Source of the DNA: DASTFP01 sp963816855 | Lineage (GTDB): Bacteria; Verrucomicrobiota; Verrucomicrobiia; Chthoniobacterales; Terrimicrobiaceae | DNA length: 64,000 nt | Direction of reading: 5' to 3' | NCBI GenBank assembly: GCA_963816855.1 | Contig: CAWFMA010000003.1 | Coordinates: 124,001 to 188,000, forward strand | In this document: one piece after another, positions 35,695 to 44,552 of the stretch | Layout of the letters: each line of letters opens with the position of its first letter | Position numbering within the stretch: position 1 is the first letter of the stretch | The notes under the pieces: generated by a model | Databases searched by the model: none | The model's input: only the letters and a program-made list of their open reading frames with translations | Told to the model about the DNA's origin: nothing | Translations under genes and position numbers: made by a program

Positions 35695-36738
35695 ATGATC
35701 TATTGCGCAAACTCGGATCGCTATTCCGAAATGGACTATCGCGCCTGCGGACGCAGCGGGCTCAAGCTGCCCGCGCTTTCCCTCGGCCTGTGGCACAATT
35801 TCGGGGACACCACCCCGCTTGAAAGACAGCGTGAGATCTTGCGCACGGCGTTCGACCTCGGGATCACGCATTTTGACCTTGCCAACAACTACGGGCCTCC
35901 TCCGGGAAGCGCCGAGCTTAACTTTGGCCGGCTGTTGCGCGAGGACTTCGCCGCCTACCGCGACGAGTTGCTGATCTCGACCAAAGCGGGGTGGGATATG
36001 TGGGCGGGGCCGTATGGACAAGGGGGCGGTTCGCGCAAATACGTGCTGGCAAGCCTGGACCAGAGTCTTCGGCGCATGGGCGTAAGCTATGTCGATATCT
36101 TCTACTCCCACCGCTTCGACCTCGACACGCCCCTCGAGGAGACGGCTTCCGCGCTCGCCACGGCCGTCCAGCAGGGGAAGGCGCTCTATGTCGGGATTTC
36201 CTCCTACTCAGCCGGCAAGACCCGGGAAATGGCAAAATCGCTCAGGGAATGGAATCTTCCCTGCCTGATCCATCAACCATCCTACAACATGCTCAACCGG
36301 TGGATCGAAGGGGAGCTCCTGCAAGCCCTGGAAGAAGAGGGCATCGGCTGCATCGCCTTCACCCCGCTCGCCCAGGGGCTTTTAACGGACAAATACCTGC
36401 ACGGCGTGCCCGAAGACGCGCGCATCAAACGCCCAGGCGGCGATTCCCTAAAGGAGACCCATCTCAGCGAAGAAAACCTGGTGAGGATCAGGGCGCTGAA
36501 CGATATCGCTCGCGCGCGTGGCCAGACGCTCGCGCAGATGGCTCTGGCTTGGGTTTTGCGGGATCGCCGCGTGACCTCTGCGCTCATTGGAGCCAGCCGA
36601 CCCGAACAGGTAGCGCAGAATGTCGCGGCCCTCGACAATCTGGAGTTCTCCCAGGCCGAGCTGGACTCCATCAACACCCATGCGCAAGAGGGGGGCGTCG
36701 ATCTCTGGGAGCGACCGTCGCACGACCAGCGCCCCTGA
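35695..36738 (+). CDS. Aldo/keto reductase, YghZ/Kv-beta-like
   Basis: The 347-residue protein keeps the AKR tetrad (Asp and Tyr in H-F-D-L-A-N-N-Y-G, Lys in S-T-K-A-G) and ends with the NADPH-site A-L-I-G-A-S-R-P-E-Q. The P-P-G-S-A-E-x-N-F-G and Q-P-S-Y-N-M-L-N-R-W segments are typical of the YghZ (L-glyceraldehyde 3-phosphate reductase) subgroup. A strong AAGGAGGAG box precedes the chosen ATG. Unlike the reductase at 15.6-16.5 kb, this copy is intact. Confidence 0.92.
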   Translation: MIYCANSDRYSEMDYRACGRSGLKLPALSLGLWHNFGDTTPLERQREILRTAFDLGITHFDLANNYGPPPGSAELNFGRLLREDFAAYRDELLISTKAGWDMWAGPYGQGGGSRKYVLASLDQSLRRMGVSYVDIFYSHRFDLDTPLEETASALATAVQQGKALYVGISSYSAGKTREMAKSLREWNLPCLIHQPSYNMLNRWIEGELLQALEEEGIGCIAFTPLAQGLLTDKYLHGVPEDARIKRPGGDSLKETHLSEENLVRIRALNDIARARGQTLAQMALAWVLRDRRVTSALIGASRPEQVAQNVAALDNLEFSQAELDSINTHAQEGGVDLWERPSHDQRP

Positions 36739-36767
36739 AATGGCCCGGCGGATGATTTGAGACCGCC

Positions 36768-37265
36768 TTATTCGCCCGGGACTTCCACTCTCTCGTCGAT
36801 GCGAGGGGTGAGCCCGTTGGCCATAATCATCCGGGCGCAGGTGTTCCAGCGAAGGAGGGCGTCGTCGTTCTTTGGTGGCCGGAGCGCCTCGGCTTTCTCA
36901 AACCAGCTCATCGCTTCGCTAAGGAATTCGTAAGCATCGTGGCTGGCGCCGGGATGGCCCTGCTGCAACCACGCCTTGGCCTGGCGCTCACAGATAATGC
37001 CGGCATAGTAGGCGCGTTCGTACTCGTCGTGGAGCCGGGACAAAAGGTCCCGAGCCTGCCTCACTCCGGCAGCGTGGCCCTTGCTGAAGCGGTCGGTCAG
37101 CGCCAGCAAAAGAACGACCAGCGCCTGCTGATTGTCGGGCTCGATGCTGAGAATGTCCTGGCAGATGCTTTCGGCTTCGTTCGGCTCTTCGAGCAAGCGG
37201 TAGCGCAGGGCCTTGTCCAGCGCGGTGGGGATCGCTTCTCGGGACAACTGCTTGAGTTCAAACAT
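36768..37265 (-). CDS. TPR-like protein downstream of sdhB
   Basis: The 165-residue soluble protein has helical repeats with a TPR pattern (A-L-R-Y-R-L-L-x-x-P-x-x-A-E and I-L-S-I-E-P-D-N-Q-Q-A-L). It starts inside the last codons of sdhB, so it is probably translated with the sdh operon. I recognise no specific family. Possible roles include an assembly or stability factor for succinate dehydrogenase, which is only an inference from position. Confidence 0.75.
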   Translation of the reverse strand: MFELKQLSREAIPTALDKALRYRLLEEPNEAESICQDILSIEPDNQQALVVLLLALTDRFSKGHAAGVRQARDLLSRLHDEYERAYYAGIICERQAKAWLQQGHPGASHDAYEFLSEAMSWFEKAEALRPPKNDDALLRWNTCARMIMANGLTPRIDERVEVPGE

Positions 37266-38025
37266 GTTCTTTTTCCTTTCGGGTATTTGGGCGAACCCAC
37301 TTCAGCAAAAGCCGGAATGGATCGTAAAAGTCGTCAACAACTCGCTCCTTGAGCGGGATGATCGCGTTGTCGGTGATGGCGATGTTCTCCGGGCAGACCT
37401 TGGTGCAGCATTTGGTAATGTTGCAGTAGCCGATGCCGCCAGCCTGCCTAAGCTCGGAAAGCCGATCTTCCGTGTCGAGCGGGTGCATTTCCAGCGCGGC
37501 GGCAAACACAAAGAAGCGCGGCCCGATGAATTCCTCCTGCTTGCCATGATCGCGCAGGACGTGGCAGACATCCTGGCAAAGGAAGCATTCGATGCATTTG
37601 CGGAATTCCTGAACGCGATCGATGTCCGCCTGGGCCATCCGCCAGGTCCCATCCGGCTTGTCGGGCGGACGCGGCTTGAATTTCTTGATTTTCTTCTTCA
37701 CCCGATAGTTCCACGAGACGTCGGTGACCAGGTCGCGAACGCGGGGAAACGCCCTCATTGGCTCGAGGGTTATCGGCCTATCGGCCGGCAATTCGTCGAG
37801 TCGAGTCATGCACATCAGCTTCGGCAGGCCGTTGATCTCGGCCGAACACGAGCCGCACTTGCCGGCCTTGCAATTCCAGCGGCAAGCGAGATCGTTCGCC
37901 TGGGTGGCCTGAATCTGGTGCACGGCGTCAAGCACGACCATCCCCTCGGATATGTTGGCGGAGTATTCCGCGAAGTCTCCACCCGTCGTGTCCCCGCGCC
38001 AGATCTTGAAAGCTTGGGTCTTCAT
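37258..38025 (-). CDS. sdhB: Succinate dehydrogenase/fumarate reductase iron-sulfur subunit
   Basis: The 255-residue protein has the [2Fe-2S] Cys of C-R-W-N-C-K-A-G-K-C-G-S-C and two further Cys clusters, C-I-E-C-F-L-C-Q-D-V-C and C-N-I-T-K-C-C-T-K-V-C-P. These hold the [4Fe-4S] and [3Fe-4S] centres. It links the flavin subunit to the membrane anchor. It overlaps sdhA by four bases. Confidence 0.94.
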   Translation of the reverse strand: MKTQAFKIWRGDTTGGDFAEYSANISEGMVVLDAVHQIQATQANDLACRWNCKAGKCGSCSAEINGLPKLMCMTRLDELPADRPITLEPMRAFPRVRDLVTDVSWNYRVKKKIKKFKPRPPDKPDGTWRMAQADIDRVQEFRKCIECFLCQDVCHVLRDHGKQEEFIGPRFFVFAAALEMHPLDTEDRLSELRQAGGIGYCNITKCCTKVCPENIAITDNAIIPLKERVVDDFYDPFRLLLKWVRPNTRKEKEHV

Positions 38026-39860
38026 TTCATCTCTTCGATGATTTGCCTCAAGTCATCACGGACCTCCGGGATCGGCTCGCGCCGCGTTTGCATCGAGCCG
38101 TCCCCGCCCTTGAACAACACGATGTTCATCTTGCCGCCTGCGGCATCCTGGTCCGGAAAATCATCCCGAAAATGTCCTCCGCGACTCTCCTTGCGCTCGA
38201 GAGCCGAGCGGGTGATCGCTTCGGAAACCGTAAGCAGATGCTTCAAGTCGATGGCGGTGTGCCACCCGGGGTTGTATTCGCGATGGCCGTAGACCGCGAC
38301 CTTCTTCGAGCGTTCCCAAAGCTTGCCCAGGTCCGCGAGCGCGCGGACCATTTCCTCTTCCCGCCGAACGATGCCCACGAGGTCTTGCATCATTTCCTGC
38401 AAATCGATTTGCACCTGGTAGGGACTTTCCTCGCCACCGGTTGGTTTGGCGGCGCGGTCGAAGGGCTCCAACGCCTCGCGCGCGGCTTGCTCGATCTGGC
38501 GGCCGTCGATCTGCCCCGCCTCGTGCTCCTTGGCAAATTTCGCCGCCAATTCGCCCGCGCGCTTGCCGAAAACCAGAAGATCCGAGAGGGAATTTCCGCC
38601 GAGCCGATTGGCGCCGTGCAACCCGGCGGCGACCTCGCCGGCGGCGAAAAGCCCCCGCACGCTGGACATCTGCGTTTCCGCGTCCACGCGGACGCCGCCC
38701 ATGATGTAATGCGTCGTCGGCCCGACCTCCATCGGCTCCTTGGTGATGTCAAGGTTCGCGAGCTGCATGAATTGATGATACATGCTCGGCAATTTCTTTC
38801 GAATGTGTTCCGCGGCGTTCGGAAGTTTCTCCTTGATCCACGAAATGTCGAGGAAGACCCCCCCATGCGGGCTGCCGCGCCCCGCCTTGACCTCGTCCAC
38901 AATGCAGCGCGCCACGTGGTCGCGAGTAAGCAGCTCCGGCGGGCGGCGGGCTTCCTTGTCGCCCTGAGTGTAGCGCCACCCTTCTTCGGGGTTGTCGGCG
39001 GTTTGTGACCTATAGTTGGCGGGAATATCCGCGAACATGAATCGCTTGCCCTCCTTATTGAGCAAGACGCCGCCCTCGCCGCGCACGCCCTCGGTAACAA
39101 GAATCCCCATGACACTGGGAGGCCAAACCATGCCGGTCGGGTGAAACTGCACGAATTCCATGTCCACCAATTCCGCGCCGGCGTGATATGCCAGGGACTG
39201 CCCGTCCCCTGTGTATTCCCAGGAGTTGCTGGTAATCTTGTAGGCCCGGCCTATCCCGCCGGTGGCGAGCACAGTGGCCCTTGCCCGGAAGATCTTGAAC
39301 CGTCCGCGTTCGCGCCCATAGCCGAAGGCTCCAACGACGCGGTCGCCGTCTTTGAGCAAACTGACAACGGTATGCTCCATGTAAACATCGATGCCTTGAT
39401 GGATGCCATGATCCTGGAGCGTGCGGATCAATTCCAGGCCGGTGCGGTCGCCGACGTGGGCGAGCCGCGGATAGCGATGGCCGCCGAAATTGCGCTGAAG
39501 AATCCGCCCGTCAGCCGTGCGATCAAACACCGCACCCCAGGATTCCAACTCCCGGACGCGGTCGGGCGCCTCCTTCGCGTGCAATTCGACCATCCGCCAG
39601 TTATTGACGTACTGGCCACCGCGCATCGTATCGGCAAAGTGCACCTTCCAATTGTCGCGTTCGTCCACGTTTGCCAGGGCCGCCGCCATGCCGCCTTCGG
39701 CCATCACCGTATGCGCCTTTCCGAGGAGCGACTTGCAAATCAGGCCGACCTTGACCCCCGCGGCGGAGGCTTCGATGGCCGCGCGCAGGCCGGCGCCGCC
39801 CGCCCCGATGATGAGCACGTCATATTCGAGAGTTTCGTAGTTGGTAGCTGGATTTGCCAA
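38022..39860 (-). CDS. sdhA: Succinate dehydrogenase/fumarate reductase flavoprotein subunit
   Basis: The 612-residue protein opens with the FAD fold I-I-G-A-G-G-A-G-L-R-A-A and the H-T-V-M-A-E-G-G-M flavin-linking region. It contains the catalytic H-P-T-G-M and R-G-E-G-G motifs and N-R-L-G-G-N-S-L-S-D near residue 405. It oxidises succinate to fumarate in the TCA cycle. Features resemble the actinobacterial Sdh1 type, in keeping with the single long anchor subunit encoded upstream. Confidence 0.94.
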   Translation of the reverse strand: MANPATNYETLEYDVLIIGAGGAGLRAAIEASAAGVKVGLICKSLLGKAHTVMAEGGMAAALANVDERDNWKVHFADTMRGGQYVNNWRMVELHAKEAPDRVRELESWGAVFDRTADGRILQRNFGGHRYPRLAHVGDRTGLELIRTLQDHGIHQGIDVYMEHTVVSLLKDGDRVVGAFGYGRERGRFKIFRARATVLATGGIGRAYKITSNSWEYTGDGQSLAYHAGAELVDMEFVQFHPTGMVWPPSVMGILVTEGVRGEGGVLLNKEGKRFMFADIPANYRSQTADNPEEGWRYTQGDKEARRPPELLTRDHVARCIVDEVKAGRGSPHGGVFLDISWIKEKLPNAAEHIRKKLPSMYHQFMQLANLDITKEPMEVGPTTHYIMGGVRVDAETQMSSVRGLFAAGEVAAGLHGANRLGGNSLSDLLVFGKRAGELAAKFAKEHEAGQIDGRQIEQAAREALEPFDRAAKPTGGEESPYQVQIDLQEMMQDLVGIVRREEEMVRALADLGKLWERSKKVAVYGHREYNPGWHTAIDLKHLLTVSEAITRSALERKESRGGHFRDDFPDQDAAGGKMNIVLFKGGDGSMQTRREPIPEVRDDLRQIIEEMK

Positions 39861-39907
39861 AACGTCGGGGGCCTAGGAGGCGACAATCTAACGGTTCACC
39901 CGTTCAT

Positions 39908-40720
39908 TCACAGAATCTTCCAGTCGTGCCAGACACCCATCGAGCAGAGGCGCACATAAAGATCGGTAAAACCAACCCAGAACAGACTCAGCCAGGCCCA
40001 AAGCATGTGCCGCCGGTTCAGGCAGCTCACGCACGAATACCCCTTGGCGCAAACCGGCGATTTGGAAATCTCATCCCGAGAGCCGCCGATCAGATGCCGA
40101 AGCGAGTGACAGCCTAAAGTGTAGCCGCTTAGCAAAATGACGTTAAGCGACAGGACGATCGTCCCGACCCGAATGCCGAAATGTTTCGCGCCAGAGGCTT
40201 CCGCAAACCACATCGCTTTCCAGGCGTCATGAGCGAGAATGAGAAGGAAGAGCACCGCCAGATACAGGAAGTAACGGTGGATGTTTTGCATGATCAGCGG
40301 GAAGGAATTCTCGCCGAGGTAGCTCTTTCGTGGTTCGCCGACAGCGCAGGCGGGAGGGTCAGCCCAAAACGCCTTGTAGTAGGCCCCGCGGTAGTAGTAG
40401 CAGGTCAGCCGAAAACCCGCGGGAGCCCAGAGGATCAAAAGCGCCGGCGAGAACGCCAGCCAGGGCGGCCACCAGTTCGGCTTCAGACCTAAAATCGCAT
40501 GAGGAGAGCCGCCGAAAATCTCCGGCGAGTACAATGGCGAAAGATAATTCTCCCCGTTTTGACCGAGCCAGTAGTGAGTTCCCTGGAACGCCGCCCACGT
40601 GGAGTACACAAGGAAGGTCGACAGTCCCAGAAATACGAACAAGGGCTGACGCCACCATGCATCGCGCCGCATGGTCTCCCCAAACGACCGGCGCTTTAGT
40701 GTCACATTCGCGTAAGACAT
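39908..40720 (-). CDS. sdhC: Succinate dehydrogenase membrane anchor, Sdh1-like cytochrome b subunit
   Basis: The 270-residue protein has about five hydrophobic segments and the conserved His-rich motif G-C-H-S-L-R-H-L-I-G-G. Its C-terminal part carries Cys pairs (C-A-K-G-Y-S-C-V-S-C-L-N-R). Length and motifs resemble the one-piece anchor of mycobacterial Sdh1 (Rv0249c) rather than split SdhC/SdhD anchors. It should carry heme and the quinone site. The ATG at 40720 is preferred over a longer frame. Confidence 0.85.
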   Translation of the reverse strand: MSYANVTLKRRSFGETMRRDAWWRQPLFVFLGLSTFLVYSTWAAFQGTHYWLGQNGENYLSPLYSPEIFGGSPHAILGLKPNWWPPWLAFSPALLILWAPAGFRLTCYYYRGAYYKAFWADPPACAVGEPRKSYLGENSFPLIMQNIHRYFLYLAVLFLLILAHDAWKAMWFAEASGAKHFGIRVGTIVLSLNVILLSGYTLGCHSLRHLIGGSRDEISKSPVCAKGYSCVSCLNRRHMLWAWLSLFWVGFTDLYVRLCSMGVWHDWKIL

Positions 40721-40877
40721 GGCGTCTGCGGCCCTGCATTTTCGAGCCGGGATGAAAAGCAAATGTAAATATCGGCGAAAGCTCTCTATTTCAAGCTCAT
40801 TGCAAGATTCCCGCTCCCATCGATCGGGGCGCGAACCCGCGGAGATCCGGGCACGCCTGTGTTCCCGGCGGTTCTAT

Positions 40878-41152
40878 GAGACTGTTGAAAAACCCCACGC
40901 ATGTCACGCGCGAGCTCTTTGGGGCACATATCGGTGGAGGGACGAAGGAGCATCCCCATGAGGGGCTGTGACTGAGGAGCGACGCCGAGAGAGGCCCCAA
41001 AGAGTTCGCGCCCTCCGGGTTGCGCCAATTTTCGGCCCTCGCGGTGTCGCCAAGCTTGTCCGTAGCGCCACGGCTACGGCCTTGCGCTTGGCTCCTTGCG
41101 ATCTTCCGAAAATTGACAGCAACGTGGCATACGCGGGCTTCTCAACAGTCTC
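40878..41152. repeat. MITE-like element, copy B (275 bp), inverted relative to copy A
   Basis: The ends read GAGACTGTTGAAAAACCC on the left and, on the opposite strand, GAGACTGTTGAGAAGCCC on the right. The flanks are CTAT on the left (40874-40877) and CTAG on the right (41153-41156), so one side of the target duplication has changed by one base. It is the inverted counterpart of copy A with a shorter, divergent centre. The centre contains a perfect CCGTAGC...GCTACGG hairpin. No transposase is encoded. Confidence 0.75.
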
Positions 41153-41160
41153 CTAGGAGG

Positions 41161-41610
41161 CTAGCCGGGGTAAGCACCCGTAACAAACCGCTCCAGGTCA
41201 TCAATTGCCGCGGTTTGCGCGCTGATGATCCAGTTGACACAATCTCCGATGGAGATGATTCCGGTCAGCCTACCGCTCTCCATGACCGGGAGGTGCCGGA
41301 TTCTATTCTCGGTCATCAGCTGGAGGCAGGCCTGAACGGAATCGTCCGCGACGACGGTTGTGACAGTGCTGGTCATGATCTCGGAGACCACCGTTTCCCG
41401 GGAGCCGCGTCCAAGCAGAATCACCTTTCGGGCGTAATCACGTTCCGAGATCATGCCCACGAGACGGTCAGCCTCCATGACCGGCAAGGCGCCGACATTT
41501 TTTTCCGCCATCATCGAGATGGCTTCGAAAACTGTGTCGCTCGGCGAAACGGACCAGACGTGGGAACCTTTTCGATTCAGGATTGATCCGATGGTCGTTG
41601 TAATTTCCAT
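41161..41610 (-). CDS. Two-CBS-domain protein at the end of the hydrogenase operon
   Basis: The 149-residue protein is a tandem CBS pair (V-S-P-S-D-T-V-F-E-A-I-x-M-M, G-A-L-P-V-M and R-H-L-P-V-M with G-I-I-S-I-G-D) and nothing else. CBS pairs bind adenine nucleotides or NAD and sense energy state. It follows hypE by 68 bases with a good AGGAGAAAGG box, so it may be co-transcribed and report energy status to the hydrogenase system. MITE copy B lies right behind it. Confidence 0.88.
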   Translation of the reverse strand: MEITTTIGSILNRKGSHVWSVSPSDTVFEAISMMAEKNVGALPVMEADRLVGMISERDYARKVILLGRGSRETVVSEIMTSTVTTVVADDSVQACLQLMTENRIRHLPVMESGRLTGIISIGDCVNWIISAQTAAIDDLERFVTGAYPG

Positions 41611-41678
41611 CCTTTCTCCTCTTGGTTGGGGGTTTCACCAAACTATCGGCCTTGCCCCATTGCCACTCCAGAAAAACT

Positions 41679-42791
41679 TTAGCAAATGCGCGGCAGCTGT
41701 TCTCCGGACAGCATGTCGACCACCCGGGTGCCCCCGACTCGCGTTTTCATGAGGACAAAGCCGGGATGCTCGGCGGTCACCTGCCCGATGACGGCGGCCT
41801 CCGTCGCCAGGGGATGAGACTTCATTGCGCCGAGGACCGCCTCGGCGTCCTCTGGAGGCACGATCGCCAGGAGCTTGCCTTCGTTGGCCACATAAAGAGG
41901 ATCGAGGCCAAGGATTTCGCAAGCTCCCTTGACTTCCTCGGTGATCGGGATTGCCGCCTCGTCTAGGAGCATGCCGACGCGCGCGGACTGGGCGATTTCA
42001 CTGAGCGCGCTGGTCACGCCCCCTCGGGTCGGGTCGCGAAAGACATGAACGTTCTTGCTCGCGCCCAGCACGGTCTCGACGAGTCCCGCCAGCGGCGCGG
42101 TGTCGCTGCAGATCTCCGTTTCGAACTCCAAGCCCTCGCGCACGGACATGATCGCTATGCCGTGAATGGCGATCGGACCGCTGAGCAGGATCCTGTCGCC
42201 TGGCTGCGCGCGATCGGGGCGAATGTCGACCCCGTCCGGAACAATTCCCAACCCGGCGGTGTTAATGAAAATCTTGTCCGCCTTGCCGCGGTCCACAACC
42301 TTCGTATCGCCCGTCACGAAGCGCACTCCGGCAGCGTCTGCCGCTTGCCGCATCGATTGAACAACCCGCCAGAAATCTCGAATCGGCGTGCCCTCTTCAA
42401 GAATGAAGCCCGCCGAAAGATACAGCGGGCGCGCGCCGCACATCGCCAAATCGTTGACGGTGCCATGGACCGCAAGCGTCCCAATGCTCCCGCCGGGAAA
42501 GAAGATCGGGCTCACCACGTAGGAATCCGTGCTGAAAGCCAGCCGCGCGCCGTTGATTGAGAAGACCGCGCCATCATGCAACGGATCGAGCAGATCATTC
42601 CGAAACTCGGGAAGAATCAGTTTTTGAATCAACTGCTGGCTCAGCCGGCCGCCGCCGCCGTGGGCCAGCACAATTTCGCGATAATCCGAAATCGGCAGCG
42701 GGCACGAGCCGATCGGCCCGCTCGCCCTGTCGACTCCGCTGCCGCTCTCCAAAGCGGGATCCGCTTCCGATGAAGCGTCCTCAGGTAACAT
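41679..42791 (-). CDS. hypE: Hydrogenase maturation factor HypE (thiocarboxamide dehydratase)
   Basis: This protein of about 370 residues is an AIR-synthase-like ATPase that dehydrates the thiocarboxamide on its C-terminal Cys to make the cyanide ligands. The essential C terminus P-R-I-C is intact. H-G-G-G-G opens the conserved part, with V-H-G-T-V-N-D-L-A-M-C-G and D-P-T-R-G-G-V further on. The ATG at 42791 overlaps the end of the SIS gene by 11 bases; a longer frame upstream lacks homology. Confidence 0.95.
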   Translation of the reverse strand: MLPEDASSEADPALESGSGVDRASGPIGSCPLPISDYREIVLAHGGGGRLSQQLIQKLILPEFRNDLLDPLHDGAVFSINGARLAFSTDSYVVSPIFFPGGSIGTLAVHGTVNDLAMCGARPLYLSAGFILEEGTPIRDFWRVVQSMRQAADAAGVRFVTGDTKVVDRGKADKIFINTAGLGIVPDGVDIRPDRAQPGDRILLSGPIAIHGIAIMSVREGLEFETEICSDTAPLAGLVETVLGASKNVHVFRDPTRGGVTSALSEIAQSARVGMLLDEAAIPITEEVKGACEILGLDPLYVANEGKLLAIVPPEDAEAVLGAMKSHPLATEAAVIGQVTAEHPGFVLMKTRVGGTRVVDMLSGEQLPRIC

Positions 42792-43401
42792 CTTCCTCCC
42801 CGAGCGCGATATGGACAAGGTCCCAGACGATATGGACGGCGGTCGCGTGGACCTCCTGGATGCGGTGGATGCTGTAGGACGGCACGATAAAGCAATAATC
42901 CGCAACCTCGGGAAACCGCCCGCCATCCTTTCCCGCAAAGGCGATCGTCAGCAGTTGCCTCTCGCGGGCGGCCTGCAGGGCGTAGATCAGGTTGGGCGAC
43001 TTGCCGCTCGTGCTGAAGGCCATCGCCATATCCCCGGGAGCGGCAAAAAGCCGGAGCTGGTTGACAAAAACCCGCGTAAAATCGAAATCGTTGCCGATCG
43101 CGGTCATCGTCGCCGTATCGGCCATCAAGGGGATCACCGGAAACGCCTTTCGCTTTTCGATGATCGGATGATTGAACTCGACAGTAATGTGGAGCGCGTC
43201 GCACAAACTCCCGCCGTTTCCCATGGCGAGAAGTTTGCTTCCGCTCTGGAAACGATTTGCCATTTCGCGGGACATGGCTTCCAGCGTGTCGGCATATTTG
43301 ACGAAGAATCTCTCTTTCATCTCGATGCTTTCGCCGCACTTACGGATAACCTTGTCGCGGAAACGCTCGGTCAACCTTTCTGACGGGGCGCTGATCGACA
43401 C
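42781..43401 (-). CDS. SIS-domain protein, GmhA-like, inside the hyp operon
   Basis: The 206-residue protein is a single SIS domain resembling D-sedoheptulose 7-phosphate isomerase. It shows L-L-A-M-G-N-G-G-S-L-C-D-A, A-F-S-T-S-G-K-S-P-N and the closing V-H-I-V-W-D-L-V-H motif. The GTG at 43401 has a strong GA-rich ribosome binding site. It lies between hypD and hypE and overlaps hypE, so it is clearly part of the operon. No other heptose or LPS genes are nearby, so a role in hydrogenase maturation is more likely than one in lipopolysaccharide synthesis, but the reaction is unknown. Confidence 0.88.
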   Translation of the reverse strand: MSISAPSERLTERFRDKVIRKCGESIEMKERFFVKYADTLEAMSREMANRFQSGSKLLAMGNGGSLCDALHITVEFNHPIIEKRKAFPVIPLMADTATMTAIGNDFDFTRVFVNQLRLFAAPGDMAMAFSTSGKSPNLIYALQAARERQLLTIAFAGKDGGRFPEVADYCFIVPSYSIHRIQEVHATAVHIVWDLVHIALGEEDVT

Positions 43402-43418
43402 CGCGGTCCCCCCTCTCT

Positions 43419-44552
43419 CTAAAGGCCAACGCCGGCAAGGTCGCGCGACGTATGCGCGTTCGCGCTCAGGTGTCGGCCATACGCGTAGTAGGCGGCGCAC
43501 GCTCCTTCTGCGGAGACCATCGTGGCGCCCAGAGGATGCTGCGGCGTGCATTCCTTCCCGAAGGCGGGGCAGTCGTGCGGTTTCTTCACGCCTTTCAAAA
43601 CCAGGCCGCTGATACACACGCTCGGCTCCTGGGTGTCGATCTCTTCCACCTCAAAAAGTCTTTCCGCGTCGTGGTCACGAAACTCGTAGCGGAGCTTGTA
43701 GCCGCTCTTGGGAATCGACCCCACGCCGCGCCATTTGCGATCACAGACCTCGAAGACTTCGTCCACCAAATCCTGGGCGACGCGGTTGCCGTCGCGCTGC
43801 ACCACGCGCGGGTACTGGTTTTCCACGACCGCCCGACCGGCCTCGAGCTGGCGAACGGTCATCAGCACCCCTTCGAGGAGATCCAGCGGTTCAAAACCGG
43901 TGATGACGATCGGCACGTGAAAGCGTTCCGCGATCGGCTCGTATTCCCGGAAACCCATCACCGTGCAGACATGGCCGGGCCCCAGAAATCCCTGCACCCG
44001 GTTGAGCGGCGATTGCAAAATGGAGGCCATGGCGGGCGGCACCAGAACGTGCGAAACAAGCACGGAAAAGTTGGCGATCCCCTGCTTGCTGGCCTGCCAG
44101 ACGGCCATGGCATTCCCGGGCGCCGTGGTTTCGAAACCGATGGCAAAAAAGACCACCTTCTTGCCGGGATTCGCGCGCGCGATCTTCAGGCAATCGATCG
44201 GCGAATAGACCACCCGAATGTCGGCGCCTCGCGATTTGAGAATCAAGAGGTCCCCGTCGGAACCGGGCACGCGCAACATATCTCCAAACGAGCAGAAGAT
44301 GACCTCCGGCCGGCGCGAGATCGCGTGAGCCTTGTCGATCATCTCGAGCGAAGTGACGCAGACCGGGCAGCCCGGCCCGTGCACCAACTCGATCTCGGAC
44401 GGCAGCAAATGGTCGATGCCATATTTGACGATGGTATGAGTCTGGCCGCCGCAGACTTCCATCAGCACCCACGGCCGCGTGGCGGTGCGGCGAATTTCGG
44501 CGACCAGCTTTTGCGCCAGCGCCTCGCTGCGATACTCGTCAACGTACTTCAT
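43419..44552 (-). CDS. hypD: Hydrogenase maturation factor HypD
   Basis: The 377-residue iron-sulfur protein has the conserved M-E-V-C-G-G-Q-T-H and G-P-G-C-P-V-C-V motifs near residue 65, G-F-E-T-T-A-P near 150, and the C-terminal Cys set around C-I-S-G, C-P-A-F and C-T-P-Q-H-P-x-G. With HypC it assembles the Fe(CN)2CO unit. Its start overlaps hypC by 14 bases. Confidence 0.96.
   Translation of the reverse strand: MKYVDEYRSEALAQKLVAEIRRTATRPWVLMEVCGGQTHTIVKYGIDHLLPSEIELVHGPGCPVCVTSLEMIDKAHAISRRPEVIFCSFGDMLRVPGSDGDLLILKSRGADIRVVYSPIDCLKIARANPGKKVVFFAIGFETTAPGNAMAVWQASKQGIANFSVLVSHVLVPPAMASILQSPLNRVQGFLGPGHVCTVMGFREYEPIAERFHVPIVITGFEPLDLLEGVLMTVRQLEAGRAVVENQYPRVVQRDGNRVAQDLVDEVFEVCDRKWRGVGSIPKSGYKLRYEFRDHDAERLFEVEEIDTQEPSVCISGLVLKGVKKPHDCPAFGKECTPQHPLGATMVSAEGACAAYYAYGRHLSANAHTSRDLAGVGL

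Noticed and set aside
42781..43401. SIS protein as a lipopolysaccharide heptose enzyme
   Set aside because: There are no heptose or LPS genes nearby and the gene is overlapped by hypE, so assigning it to LPS synthesis is not supported.
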